A stretch of DNA of 64,000 bases from Coix lacryma-jobi var. lacryma-jobi (taxonomy: Eukaryota > Streptophyta > Magnoliopsida > Poales > Poaceae): NCBI GenBank assembly GCA_009763385.1, contig CM019823.1, forward strand, positions 174,808,574 through 174,872,573, given 5' to 3'. Shown piece by piece: positions 36,059-45,800 of the stretch (positions are counted from its first letter, which is position 1; each line of letters begins with the position of its first letter). Both the position numbers and the translations under genes were made by a program. A model generated the notes under the pieces. That model saw only the letters and a program-made list of their open reading frames with translations, made no database searches and was not told the DNA's origin.

Positions 36059-36148
36059 GCCGATATCTTCACAAAGCCTCTAGATGAGTCAAGATTTTGT
36101 GCTTTGAGGAGTGAACTAAATATCATTGATTCTCGTAACGTGGCTTGA
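36059..36148 (+). pseudogene. C-terminus of copia pol (RNase H end), truncated
   Basis: The frame reads ADIFTKPLDESRF and continues to a TGA at 36146-36148. ADIFTKPLDE is the conserved end of the copia RNase H domain; the complete Sirevirus in this window has the same words near 59447. The rest of pol was separated by the gypsy insertion at 36056/36057. Confidence 0.85.
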
Positions 36149-36352
36149 TATCTTGCACATATTTGTTTTCACCTAGAGACTCTAGACAAAAGTTTTGTCA
36201 AACTTTGTGTGCAATTTCAAAATCTATTTTGCATGCTTCTCTTATGTCCATAGCTATGTACTGGTTATATGAAATCTGGACATGATTGAAGTTTGTGTAG
36301 TATACCACACAAGGTTCTCCTAGAATAGCCCTCTGTCCTCTCTGAAAATGCA

Positions 36353-36452
36353 CGGTCGGTAGTACCGCCATCAGGGGCGGTAGTACCGACGTCGGTAGTA
36401 CCGACCCCAATGGGCGGTAGTACCGACCGAGTCTAACCCGGACATAAAAGGC
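36353..36452 (+). promoter_or_regulatory. Promoter-like block in front of the env-position ORF
   Basis: Four copies of the palindrome GGTAGTACC, in CGGTAGTACCG contexts, lie at 36357-36430. A TATA-like CATAAAAG follows at 36443-36450, and then a pyrimidine-rich leader. The same palindrome family fills the LTR of this element at 39975-40445, again about 20 bp upstream of a TATA box (40465-40470). A second palindrome pair at 36852-36896 mirrors the pair at 41198-41236 in the LTR. Confidence 0.5.
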
Positions 36453-37006
36453 CGCGGTGAAACCCCTTTCTACCCTATCCGGTCAACACTTTTTCACCGC
36501 ATCCATGTCGCGCCCGTTCTTCCGGCCGCCGCCTTCACGCCCTCTCTCTCCGATCTCCCTCCTCCTCCACCCAAATCCAAATCCGTTCGGTGGGAAGGTG
36601 CCTTGGTGTGTGGAGATTGTCTTGGTGGTGTTCTTGAAGCCCGGAAGTTCTTCCTTCATTGGATTTCAACCTCTTCTTCACGAGTAGCAAGGTACTAGGG
36701 TGTTCATGCCCGATCTCTTAATGTACCTTCTTCTAGGTCGATTCCTTTGGTAGGATTGCTCTATCTAGTGTGTAGATGCTTCTAGGATATATGGTTTGCA
36801 ATTTCATGGACGATTTGTGTGATTGGATCGAAGGAAACCGCACGCTGCAGTGCGGTCGGTAGTACCGACCTCTATGGGAGGTAGTACCGACCGCGCGCAT
36901 TGAGCAGTTTTCTTCCCCGATTTCGATCGTCGTCTTTGCTACATCCTTTGAAGTTGTCTTTCTCCGTTGTCTCTTATCCGTCTATGTTATCTTTTTTTTC
37001 TTCTAG

Positions 37007-39091
37007 ATGTCGCATAGCCAGAGGCCCTCTCACCAGGCCAGAGATGATGAAGAGGAAGAGTATGTGGCTTTGGGGCTTGGTGATGTGCAGTAGGGCGAGC
37101 CGCAACGCCGCAATCCCGGGCGTCGTGCCCGTGCCGGTGGGAGCAGCGAGGACGTCACTCGACAGGTTCGTGGACGTTCGTCCACGAGCCGTCGTAGTGT
37201 CGACGGTGGCAGAGGCAGAGCTAGTGGCAGTGGTGCTGGTGGCAGTGGTGCTGGTGGCAGTGGTGCAGGTGGGAGCGGTGCAGGTGGGAGTGGTCATGCT
37301 GCTCCTCCACCTCCACCACCCCCTGCCAGTGGTCCTCCCGGGCGTCTGCACAGCGTGATTGTGGGCGGAGTAGCTTTGGGGGCTGGAGCTGAGTGGGAGG
37401 GTTGTTCCATCGATCCTCGAGTTCGACCTCCGTCTCCTCCAACATCCGGGTTGTTGCTGATCAACCGGGTGTTTCATATGCACCCTGAAGTCGGTGCCTT
37501 GATGTCTTCTCCTGCTCATATTGGAAATATCTTGGATTACTCTGACAGGAAGAAGGCTAACTTGTTGAGGACTCAGAGGTTGGAAAATCCATACCTTTTT
37601 ATCAGGGATGACACAGTGGACAGAAGGTTTTGGTCCCGCTTTTAGCAGGACTACTACGTGTTTGCCTGCTGGAAGAGCTTCTGTGCTAAGGGTCATCCTC
37701 CTCTCTTTGAGCATAAGCGGCTGACAATCCGCTACTTGACAGACAAGGATTCAGAAGAGATTCAGGCTTTGGTGCAGAGGCTAGAGGACTGGAGGATACT
37801 GGGGCTGATAACTGGCGAGCGCAGTTACAATCAAGAGATCATCTGTCAATTCTGGGCCACCCTCTTCATTGATCAGTCGGCCCAGGTGCTGCATTGGATG
37901 ACCCAGGGAGTGCACTACAGGTGCCATTTTGTCACCTTTGCCAGTCTGTTGGGGTTCAACAGTGTAGACAAGAATGCTCCTCGTCTGTCTGAGATGTATG
38001 GTGGGGGCATGTATGCTGAGCATCTGGAGAACTCTGGGGTTTACAAGGATGGCGTAGTGGTAAACTTCAAGGTCAATGGCCTGAAGCCTGCCTTCTATGT
38101 GCTTAACAACTTGATGCGTCTCACCCTGGACCTCAAAGTTGGAGACAACGATAATTTGAGAAATGATTCACCGAAGGTCCTTGTACAGTTTGCTCGGTCA
38201 GATGAACGTTTTAGCATCTCTCATTTCCTCTGGCAGAAGATCTCTGATGTGTACAATGACCCGCACAAGGACCTGCCGTTTGCTCTGTACTTAATGCATA
38301 TCATTGAGCATGTTGTTGGAGCCACTTTCGAGTATGATCGGACCGTGAAGGAGTACAGTGTCCGTAAGTTCTCATCGATGAGCAAGGAAAAGGTTGATGA
38401 AGGTGGTGAGATTCCAGCAGCAGCAGCACCTGGCGAGGCTCATGGCCAAGAGCAGGTTCGTGAGGAGGTGCCTCCTGCTGCCGCTCCTCCTCCGCGTCGT
38501 GAGCCGCGTAGGAGTGGCGGTGTTCGCTACGCCCTCGGCAAGTTCTTCCAGTGGTGCTGCTACAAGGCCGAGCGCGACGAGAGGCATCAGCAGGAGGTGC
38601 GTGAGCACCTTGGTCTTCCTCCGCGTTCGCCACTCCGACCCTTTCCAGATCCCTTCGCCGAGTATGATGCTCAGCCCAGGCGTGACGACGACGACGACGA
38701 TGATGATGACGATGACGATGGTGGCCAGCAGTAGCCGCAACAGCCAACTGGTGGTGATGAGGCAAGGATCTTCTCCTCCGACATGTATCAGCCTCTTCAG
38801 CCGCCGCCCTCGTACCAGCCTCCTCCCTACTACCCTGCCTATGGTGCGGGTTCGTCCTTTCCGGGCGGATCCACATCATATCAAGGTGGCGGCGGCAGCT
38901 CCTACATGGGCTTTGCTGCGCCCGACGCCGATCCAGCTGGGAGTGGTGGCTTCCGCGACCCTTCTCCTCCACTGGATCCTTCCGCTCCTTCGTCGTCGTT
39001 CCCAGGTGGTGATGTTGGCGCCAGCGCGTATTCCTCTCTCTTTGGTGGCTATGGTGGTGGCTATGGTGGTTCTTCCGGTGGCTATTACTAG
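37007..39091 (+). pseudogene. Env-position ORF of element C, three in-frame TAG codons
   Basis: From ATG 37007 a single frame runs 694 codons to TAG at 39089. It is interrupted only by TAG at codons 29 (37091), 213 (37643) and 576 (38732). There is no frameshift. The N-terminus has Gly/Ser repeats (SGAGGSGAGGSG) and a proline run. The central globular part (about codons 120-460, with FWATLFIDQSAQVLHWMTQG) resembles the putative plant transposon protein family (I recall PF20167). An Asp run (codons about 560-572) precedes a Pro/Tyr/Gly-rich tail ending YGGGYGGSSGGYY. I see no signal peptide or membrane span, so a true envelope role is doubtful. The ATG directly follows a strong acceptor (a T/C run then CTAG), and a donor-like AAGGTACTAG lies near 36690, so the 5' UTR is probably spliced. 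Confidence 0.65.
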
Positions 39092-39126
39092 TTTCTTATG
39101 CTTCTCTTGGCCTACCTCTTTTGGCA

Positions 39127-39630
39127 TTTGATGTCAAAGGGGGAGTGTTAGGCTTATCTTGTTGTAATAGCTAGCCGTGAGAGAGAGTTAATCTTTGAGA
39201 ACTAAGTGTGGTTATGCTACTTGTTTATTTGTGCTGTGATGAGGATGTAAAACATTTGAGATTTATGTTAAATTCATGTATGATTTATCCTCCATATTTC
39301 TGCTCCTGTCATGGTTGGTGATTGTTATTAGTGTTGGCTATCTCTTGATTATGCCATTTATGTGAATCATCATGCCATCTTGTCTATGCATCACAAATTG
39401 TTATATATGTTGTTGTCACACACTTAGGCACCCCACGGATTGCAAAATTTAGGGGGAGCTCTCGTTCTTGTGTATGCAACCTTGTTTTTTTAGTCAAGGT
39501 TTGAAATTCTTATCCAAAGCATACACTAAGGGGGAGCTCGAACTAAATTTTGGAATTCAAAAAGCTTCAATTCTTTCTATCCTTATTGTAAGCCTAAGTT
39601 GGTTGTCATCAATTACCAAAAAGGGGAAGT
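39127..39630 (+). other. Repeated polypurine tracts of element C
   Basis: Purine tracts of the form AAGGGGGAG occur near 39131, 39452 and 39530, and AAAAAGGGGAAG lies directly before the LTR at 39620-39629. Several tracts upstream of the 3' LTR are a described Sirevirus habit. Only the last lies in the position that primes plus-strand synthesis. Confidence 0.6.
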
Positions 39631-39631
39631 T

Positions 39632-41347
39632 TGAAAATGCATTCGCCCCCATTGTGGGTTTTGGCTAATTAATGACAATCAAATTAGGGACTAACGGATT
39701 TATAAAAGCATGCATGCAGGTGTTAGTTCCATAGAAAGATTTGAAACGTTGAAATATCGTGAACGAAGCACGTTGGATACATTTGGACTTAAAGATACCT
39801 AGCTCGAGTGGTGGTTTAAAAGTTTAATTCTAAACTTGAGTTATATGTAAGCCGGACTATCAAGAGGGTCACAAATTAGGTTGGCTAGATGCGGAGAAAA
39901 GTGCTCAAATCGACTACATTTAGTTTGCTTGACAGACACCGCACAAACACGAACACATGGAGGGTTTTTCTGTGCGGGCGGTAGTACCGACTATGGGTGG
40001 TCGGTAGTACCGCACGTGGCTGGTTTGCGCGCTGCTCTAACATGCTCTCTGTTCGCGCTCAGTTTGGCTTGGCGGTAGTACCGCCATATAGTCGGTACTA
40101 CCGACCCTCGGTGGTACCGACCCAAGCCGGTAGAAAGTCAGATTTACAGGGCTCTCTGGACTCGCTCAGTCTTGACTTGGCGGTAGTATCGCCATAAGGC
40201 CGGTACTACCGACCCTCGGTGGTACCGACCCTGGTCGGTAGTAACCGAGGGACCAAGTCCCTTTCTGCGGAGCTCTCTGTTCGTGGCAGTTTTGGCCTGG
40301 CGGTAGTACCGCCATAGGGCCGGTACTACCGCCCCTCGGTGGTACCGACCTGAGGCCGGTAGTTGACTTTAGGTCAGATCCAGATCTGTGCGACCGTTGG
40401 AGACTGGTCGGTACTACCGACCATGGGTGGTCGGTACTACCGACCAGCCTCGGGACTGAGGGAGTATAAATGGCTCTCCTCTCCTCGTTTGACGGTAATC
40501 CACTCATTCCACTCACTTATTGCGACCTAACTTCAGACAAACAGCCTCCAAGCATTGACTCCTCCCCTCTCTCTCCCCCTTTGCTCCTAGATTCACTCAC
40601 TTGCAAGATTTGAGCTAGGAAAGTGAGATTAGAGAGTGGGAAGCTTCGATCTACGACTTGAGCACTTGGTTTCCATTTAGCCGGCTTGATTTGTGTCTTT
40701 TACTCTTGAGCTCTTTGAGCTCTAGCCGGTTAGGTGTTCTTCGTGGTAGCCCGTATTGATTCACTTGTAAGGGCTCCCCGAAGCGTTTGTATTACCCCTG
40801 TGATTTCTAGTGGAGAAACTCTAGTAGCCTTTGTGGTTGCTTGAGTGAGGCTAGGAGGTGAAATAGACTCTGACCTTTGTGGTCACCTCAACAACGAGGA
40901 CGTAGGCACTCCTTAGTGGATTGGCCGAACCTCGAGTTAAATCGTCGTGTCCCGTGTGCTTGTTGTTGTCTCTACTTTGCATATTACTTGTGTTCTTCGT
41001 GTTCCTCCTCTCCCCATCTCTTTCTTAGGTTGAGAAGGCTCGATCCACACCGTGGAAAACAACCAAGGCTTAGTAAGGCTAGAATCGCTGTGTATCATAC
41101 TTAGGGAAGTGAGGTTCATACTTGTATTACATTCATAGCTCACTTATATTGGATTTGTAGTTCATCCTTAGGATCCCGGTTGTGCCGTTTGTTTGTGTCG
41201 GTAGTACCGGTGTATCACACCCGGTAGTACCTACCCAAACAAACCGGTAACCCCAGTTGTTGTCTAACTATATTTTCTAGTTTGTGAAGTTTCAGATTGT
41301 CAATAATCACCTATTCACCCCCCCTCTAGGCTGATTAGATCCTTTCG
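39632..41347 (+). repeat. Element C 3' LTR with GGTAGTACC palindromes
   Basis: The LTR starts TGAAAATGCATTCGCC after a polypurine tract and ends ...GATCCTTTCG, where the usual final A has changed to G. A dense cluster of GGTAGTACC/GGTACTACC palindromes spans about 39975-40445. TATAAA lies at 40465-40470, and another palindrome pair at 41198-41236. A C-run followed by TCTAGG sits near the 3' end (41318-41330), as in other Sirevirus LTRs. The partner LTR is outside the window. Confidence 0.75.
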
Positions 41348-41472
41348 ACCAAACACTCCCAAAGCCAAACATCCGGGACGCGCTGGTAGGATAGCGTTCT
41401 CTGCTGAAGGGGTTTCTTCCGCTAAAATGATACTGCAGTATTGTTTACCGTAGAGTGGTGCAGACAGTCTAA

Positions 41473-41931
41473 GACCAGCCACAACGAGCATGCTACCGCG
41501 TCCGCTAAATCAGTTTGGCGTAAGTTTAGCGTAAAAAATATCGTGCAGCGGAGAAGGCTATCCAATACGCTATGAAGTCGCATCCGCTAAATTTCGCGTT
41601 ATAGAGGACCGCGCGCGGATGAGGCAGCATACCTGTGCGGGTACAAGTGGTGGGCCCATTCAATTTTGTTTTCAAAAAATGTTATATCTCACAAACAAAA
41701 AAACTAAATTAAATTTCGATTGCACCATTGAATTCGTTGCAAATTAATTCTTCAAAACCAGATCTCTCATGAATATATTTAGATAAAGTGACAAGTAGGT
41801 CCACAATAGATAGAAGATGATATAGTAATATAGAGGATGAATAGATGCGGAAGAAATGAGTATAGAAGAAAGAATCTTAATGACCAAACAATATAAAGGA
41901 TGAAAATAGAGGATTATGAGTGCGGATAGTC
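41473..41931. mobile_element. Tourist-like MITE upstream of TOP6B
   Basis: A 459-bp segment begins GACCAGCCACAACGAG and ends GAGTGCGGATAGTC, imperfect inverted repeats of about 14 bp. It is flanked on both sides by TAA (41470-41472 and 41932-41934), the 3-bp duplication typical of PIF/Harbinger MITEs. It contains no coding frame. Confidence 0.5.
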
Positions 41932-41953
41932 TAAACGCACGCGCATCGCTATA

Positions 41954-42250
41954 AGGCAATCTCAATGGGAGTTTCATGTGAGTTTTATTTGTATTAAATA
42001 GGTTGCCACATAGACCTATTTGATGATATGGCGGTGTATTTAAGAAGTGAGAGAAAAAATGAGTTTCATCTAGATGAAACTCTATTGGCACGATTACCAA
42101 CTCTCTATGAGTTATGAAATTAAATGCATATGAAACTATACAATTTAAATTTTATTTTATTTCATATGTGAGCTTCATTCAAATTTCATTTTATTTGATA
42201 TCACATGACAGTTTTGGAAACTAATCCAATAAAACTCAGCACTGACATCG
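41954..42250. repeat. Possible second MITE upstream of TOP6B
   Basis: The AT-rich stretch has inverted sub-terminal repeats: GAGTTTTATTTGTATTA near 41979 and the complement of GAGTTTTATTGGATTAG near 42215-42237. It also has an internal hairpin at GAGTTTCATCTAGATGAAACTC (about 42060-42083). I could not define clean ends or a target duplication. It could also be plain intergenic DNA. Confidence 0.35.
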
Positions 42251-42268
42251 CCCTAATCCAAACACGTA

Positions 42269-42501
42269 CTCCCTCCGTCCCTAAATAAGTGTCGTCGTTG
42301 GTGTGCGTGTCACGTGTTTGACTCAATTTGTAGAAAATATGTACAATATTTATATGTCTAAATAATTTTGTTAAAAAACTAGATGTAAAAATCTTTCCGA
42401 TGATACTAATTACTTAGTATATAAATATTAATATATTTTAATATATAATTGCTGGTAGTTTTTTATCGGGAAGCGACAACGACCCTTATTGGCGGAGGGA
42501 G
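42269..42501. mobile_element. Stowaway MITE about 300 bp before the TOP6B ATG
   Basis: The 233-bp element starts CTCCCTCCGTCCC and ends GGCGGAGGGAG, the hallmark Stowaway (Tc1/mariner) terminus. It is flanked by TA at 42267-42268 and 42502-42503. It lies in the proximal promoter or 5' UTR region of TOP6B. Confidence 0.85.
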
Positions 42502-42713
42502 TATGCGTCGGCACGGTTCGTAGCGCACGCGCGTGGAGGAAGGCTCCCGCTCTCTCTCCTCTCTCGGCGGCGGACAGGGGAGCGCACGTCCGGGCGAGGC
42601 TGCAAGGGCGGGCAACCCACCGGCGAGGGAGGCCCCCAGGTGCGGCGGCGCTGAGGCCCGGGGGCAAGTGCGCCCGCTGGCGAGGGAGGCCCCCAGGACG
42701 GCGGCGGCGAGCG

Positions 42714-42743
42714 CCCCCCCCCCCCCCCCCCCCCCCCCCCCCC
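42714..42743. repeat. Poly(C) run of about 30
   Basis: An uninterrupted run of about 30 C lies 65 bp before the TOP6B start codon, in a GC-rich probable 5' UTR. Its true length may be uncertain because such runs are read poorly. No other function is visible. Confidence 0.8.
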
Positions 42744-42808
42744 ACCCCACCCCGGCGGCGCGGGGACCCCAAACCCTAGTTCCCTGCCCAATTCGATCCG
42801 ACCTCGCC

Positions 42809-45800
42809 ATGGACACCTCCGACGGCGAGGCCACTGCCGCCGCTCCAGAGATCAAGAAGAAGACTCCCAAGGCAGCGGTGGCCAAGGGGAAGGGGAAGGC
42901 GGCTGCCGGCTCCAAGGCGTCGGCCAAGGAGAGCAGCCTCCTCAAGCAGAGTGAGCTCCCTCCCCGATCCCCTTTCTCATAAAGAATTTCGGTTTTTTTG
43001 GGTCGGTTTATCTTATGCATTTTGTATCTTTTTTGGTGTTTCTGCTGCAGAATCGCCCGCCGAATTCTTTGCGGAGAACAAGAACATTGCGGGGTTTGAC
43101 AATGTGAGTTGTTCTCTAAAGAGTTGTAGCTGATTTGGCTGCAACAGCTAGATGTCATGCGTTTTCGAAATTTAGCTATACCATTATTATGTATGTTTGG
43201 ATTTATTAATTGGGCTTGATTGAACCTTTAGTATATCAAATAAATTTTAAGACCCGCTGTCCTTGGCTTAGGCCTTTGGTTGGTGGAGACACAAGGAGAA
43301 GAGGGCCTGTTCACTCAAATTACGGCATAGTGCTGAGCTGTTTAACCATTCCTTGACAATTAATCAGGAGAAACAAATGATTCAAGCATGTGTGGTTATT
43401 CCTTTCCTATAAATCAAAGGAATCAGTGTGTGTAAACATTATCAAGAGAGGAAGATAGGAGGAAACTGGTTAAAAAGTATAAACAAACTAATTTAATCAT
43501 GCAGCCAAATATTTGAAATTTAATTATTTGGTACCTGTTTTTATTTGGTATTTAATTTAAAATGATGAATCTGTGCAAGCGAAAGAATACACTAAGATAA
43601 ACCTGTAATATTATATTAATAATTAATAATTATAGTAATTTTGATACCCAAATATTCAAGCTTGTGTGTTTATTTTTTACGTATAAATGAATAACTATTG
43701 GTGCTTGAAGATCTGCTCACACAAAAATCAATATTGAATCTTTTTGGAAATGTTTTTGTACTGAAAACTGATTTGTAAAGTCATCTAAAGTAATTATAAA
43801 ATAAGTAGTAATTTTCTTGTTAAAACAAAAAGTTCTCAAAACATTATTTTGAAGGAATCTTTAATCTTGTGAGGTTTTATCTGTAGTTCATTATAGATGG
43901 CAACGGTGGTCGGTTAGTTTTGTCAAACTCAGAGAATAGTATGTGCATATTGAATAAAAGTAGAGGCTAGATTGTCGTGGCTATAGATCTTAGGATGGAC
44001 GGCTAAGGATGCCTCTATTTATATCTGTATTTAGATGGTATATATCTTTAGATGGTATATATCTCTATTTATTTTTCTAAAGGAGAATAGACTTTTTTAG
44101 ACGTGATGTAAGGGTGATGTCATCAAGCTAATAAGGAGCAACGCACGCACGGGGCTGCTTGCTCTTGCGGTGTTGCGTGTCTATGCGCGTGCAATGGGTG
44201 AGGGAGTTCCAATGGGGAAAAACATTGCAGAGAGTAAAGAAAAGATACGGAAAGGAAGAAGAGAGGAAGAGGTAGAAAAAACACACCTATTCCTATTTCT
44301 ATTTTAATTGAAGTCGTGCTTATATTGGATCAAACTGAGGAGACATGGTTTCAGTATAAGCAGATTTCGTGGTTGTAGTATTTCAGATGGGGCGGTGATT
44401 CTTTTCTGATTTGATTTGTGATTCTTTTTTATTTGAGTTGGAATCTTAATTTACCGAATTCTCCTTTCTTTGTTTGCCCTATAATTATTTTATGTGTATG
44501 GGTTGTACGCGAACTCTGTTTCGAGTCTCCACTCCACTCAAAACACGTATGATTTGTAATCTCCTAGAATTAGTTAGGAAAAACTGGTCTACTTGGATTA
44601 GGATTTGGATCCGTACCGTACCTAGAAATTTTGCCTCTTTATTATTATTTATTATTAGGTATAGATATAGATATATGCAGATGCCCTATTACCTTGTCGT
44701 TAGACAATGTCATTTCTTTATTTTCTTTCTGGTTCAAGCGCATTGTAATCAAGAAATTAAACTTAGACCACATCTGGCAGTGGGGAACAAGCAGAAACTT
44801 TCAACCATTGTTCTGATTCATGGATATTACCCATTCTAGTTGTAGTACACTTGGGGAGGAAATCTATCAGATACTATCATAGTCATTATTTCACAGAGAT
44901 ACTGATGTAATGGTGCTGGTCAGCCTGGTAAATCCCTGTACACCACAATGCGGGAGCTAGTTGAGAATGCCCTTGATTCTGCCGAATCCATATCAGAGCT
45001 CCCTGATATAGAGATTACAATGTAAGTAATCCTCAAATGTATTCTTTGTTGTCTTTTCTATTTTGCAGTATGGGACAGTGCCCCATAACTCTGTTTTGCC
45101 ATATCCTTGTCAGAGAAGAGATCACAAGGACCAAGTACAACACAATGATAGGGCTAGAGCATCGACAACGTGTTGATGAGGCACTATATGATGATTTTGA
45201 GTCACAAAAGGATCGTGAGGTAAGATGAGCACCTAGGTTTGTATTAGTTTGAACATTGTGGATGCATTGAGAGGCCTTGTGGACTTCAGAGAGTTACCTC
45301 TTTGTATTATTCGTAATTTTATGTCTGATAAAGTTGTATGATTTCGCAATACTTAGAAACGCCTGGCCAAAGAAGCACGTTTCCAAGAAACTCAAGCCAA
45401 AAATGCTGCACTTGGGAAGAAAGTTAAGGAGGCTCCATCTTTTCGAGGAAAAGGTCGGGGTGAGGCTGCACTTTTCAAAGTGACTTGCAAGGTATAGCTG
45501 TGACAATGTGATATATCTGATGAAAATATATATTTTCTTACTTTTGTTCTTGACTATTCCACTCCCTACCCCTGCGGATGCAGGATAATGGTAGAGGTAT
45601 GCCACATGATGATATCCCAAATATGCTTGGGAGAGGTAGGTTTTTAATGCTATCTTTAATCTATAAATTCTGAATCCAAACAATTTGATCCTTTCTTACT
45701 TGGAGAGGAGATAGTACCATGATGCCCAACATCATTGGAGTTATTTACATTTGGTGCAGTTTTGTCGGGCACAAAGTATGGTTTGAGGCAAACACGTGGA

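Larger units (their letters stand above)
36057..41347 (+). mobile_element. 3' part of a copia/Sirevirus (element C) carrying an env-position ORF
   Basis: The left edge is the insertion junction of the long-LTR gypsy element, so the 5' half of element C lies beyond the window. What remains, in order: the last codons of RNase H (36059-36148), a promoter-like palindrome block (36353-36452), an ORF in the env position (37007-39091), repeated polypurine tracts (39127-39630) and a 1716-bp 3' LTR (39632-41347). Copia RNase H at the end of pol, many polypurine tracts and palindrome clusters in the LTR are Sirevirus traits. Confidence 0.8.

Noticed and set aside
37007..39091. Viral-type envelope glycoprotein in element C
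   Set aside because: The ORF is in the env position, but I see no signal peptide, membrane span or fusion-peptide-like stretch, so I describe only its position.
42428..43158. Minus-strand frames rich in Gly/Ala/Arg over the TOP6B 5' region
   Set aside because: They are shadows of the GC-rich 5' UTR, poly(C) run and first exon. No splice or domain support.
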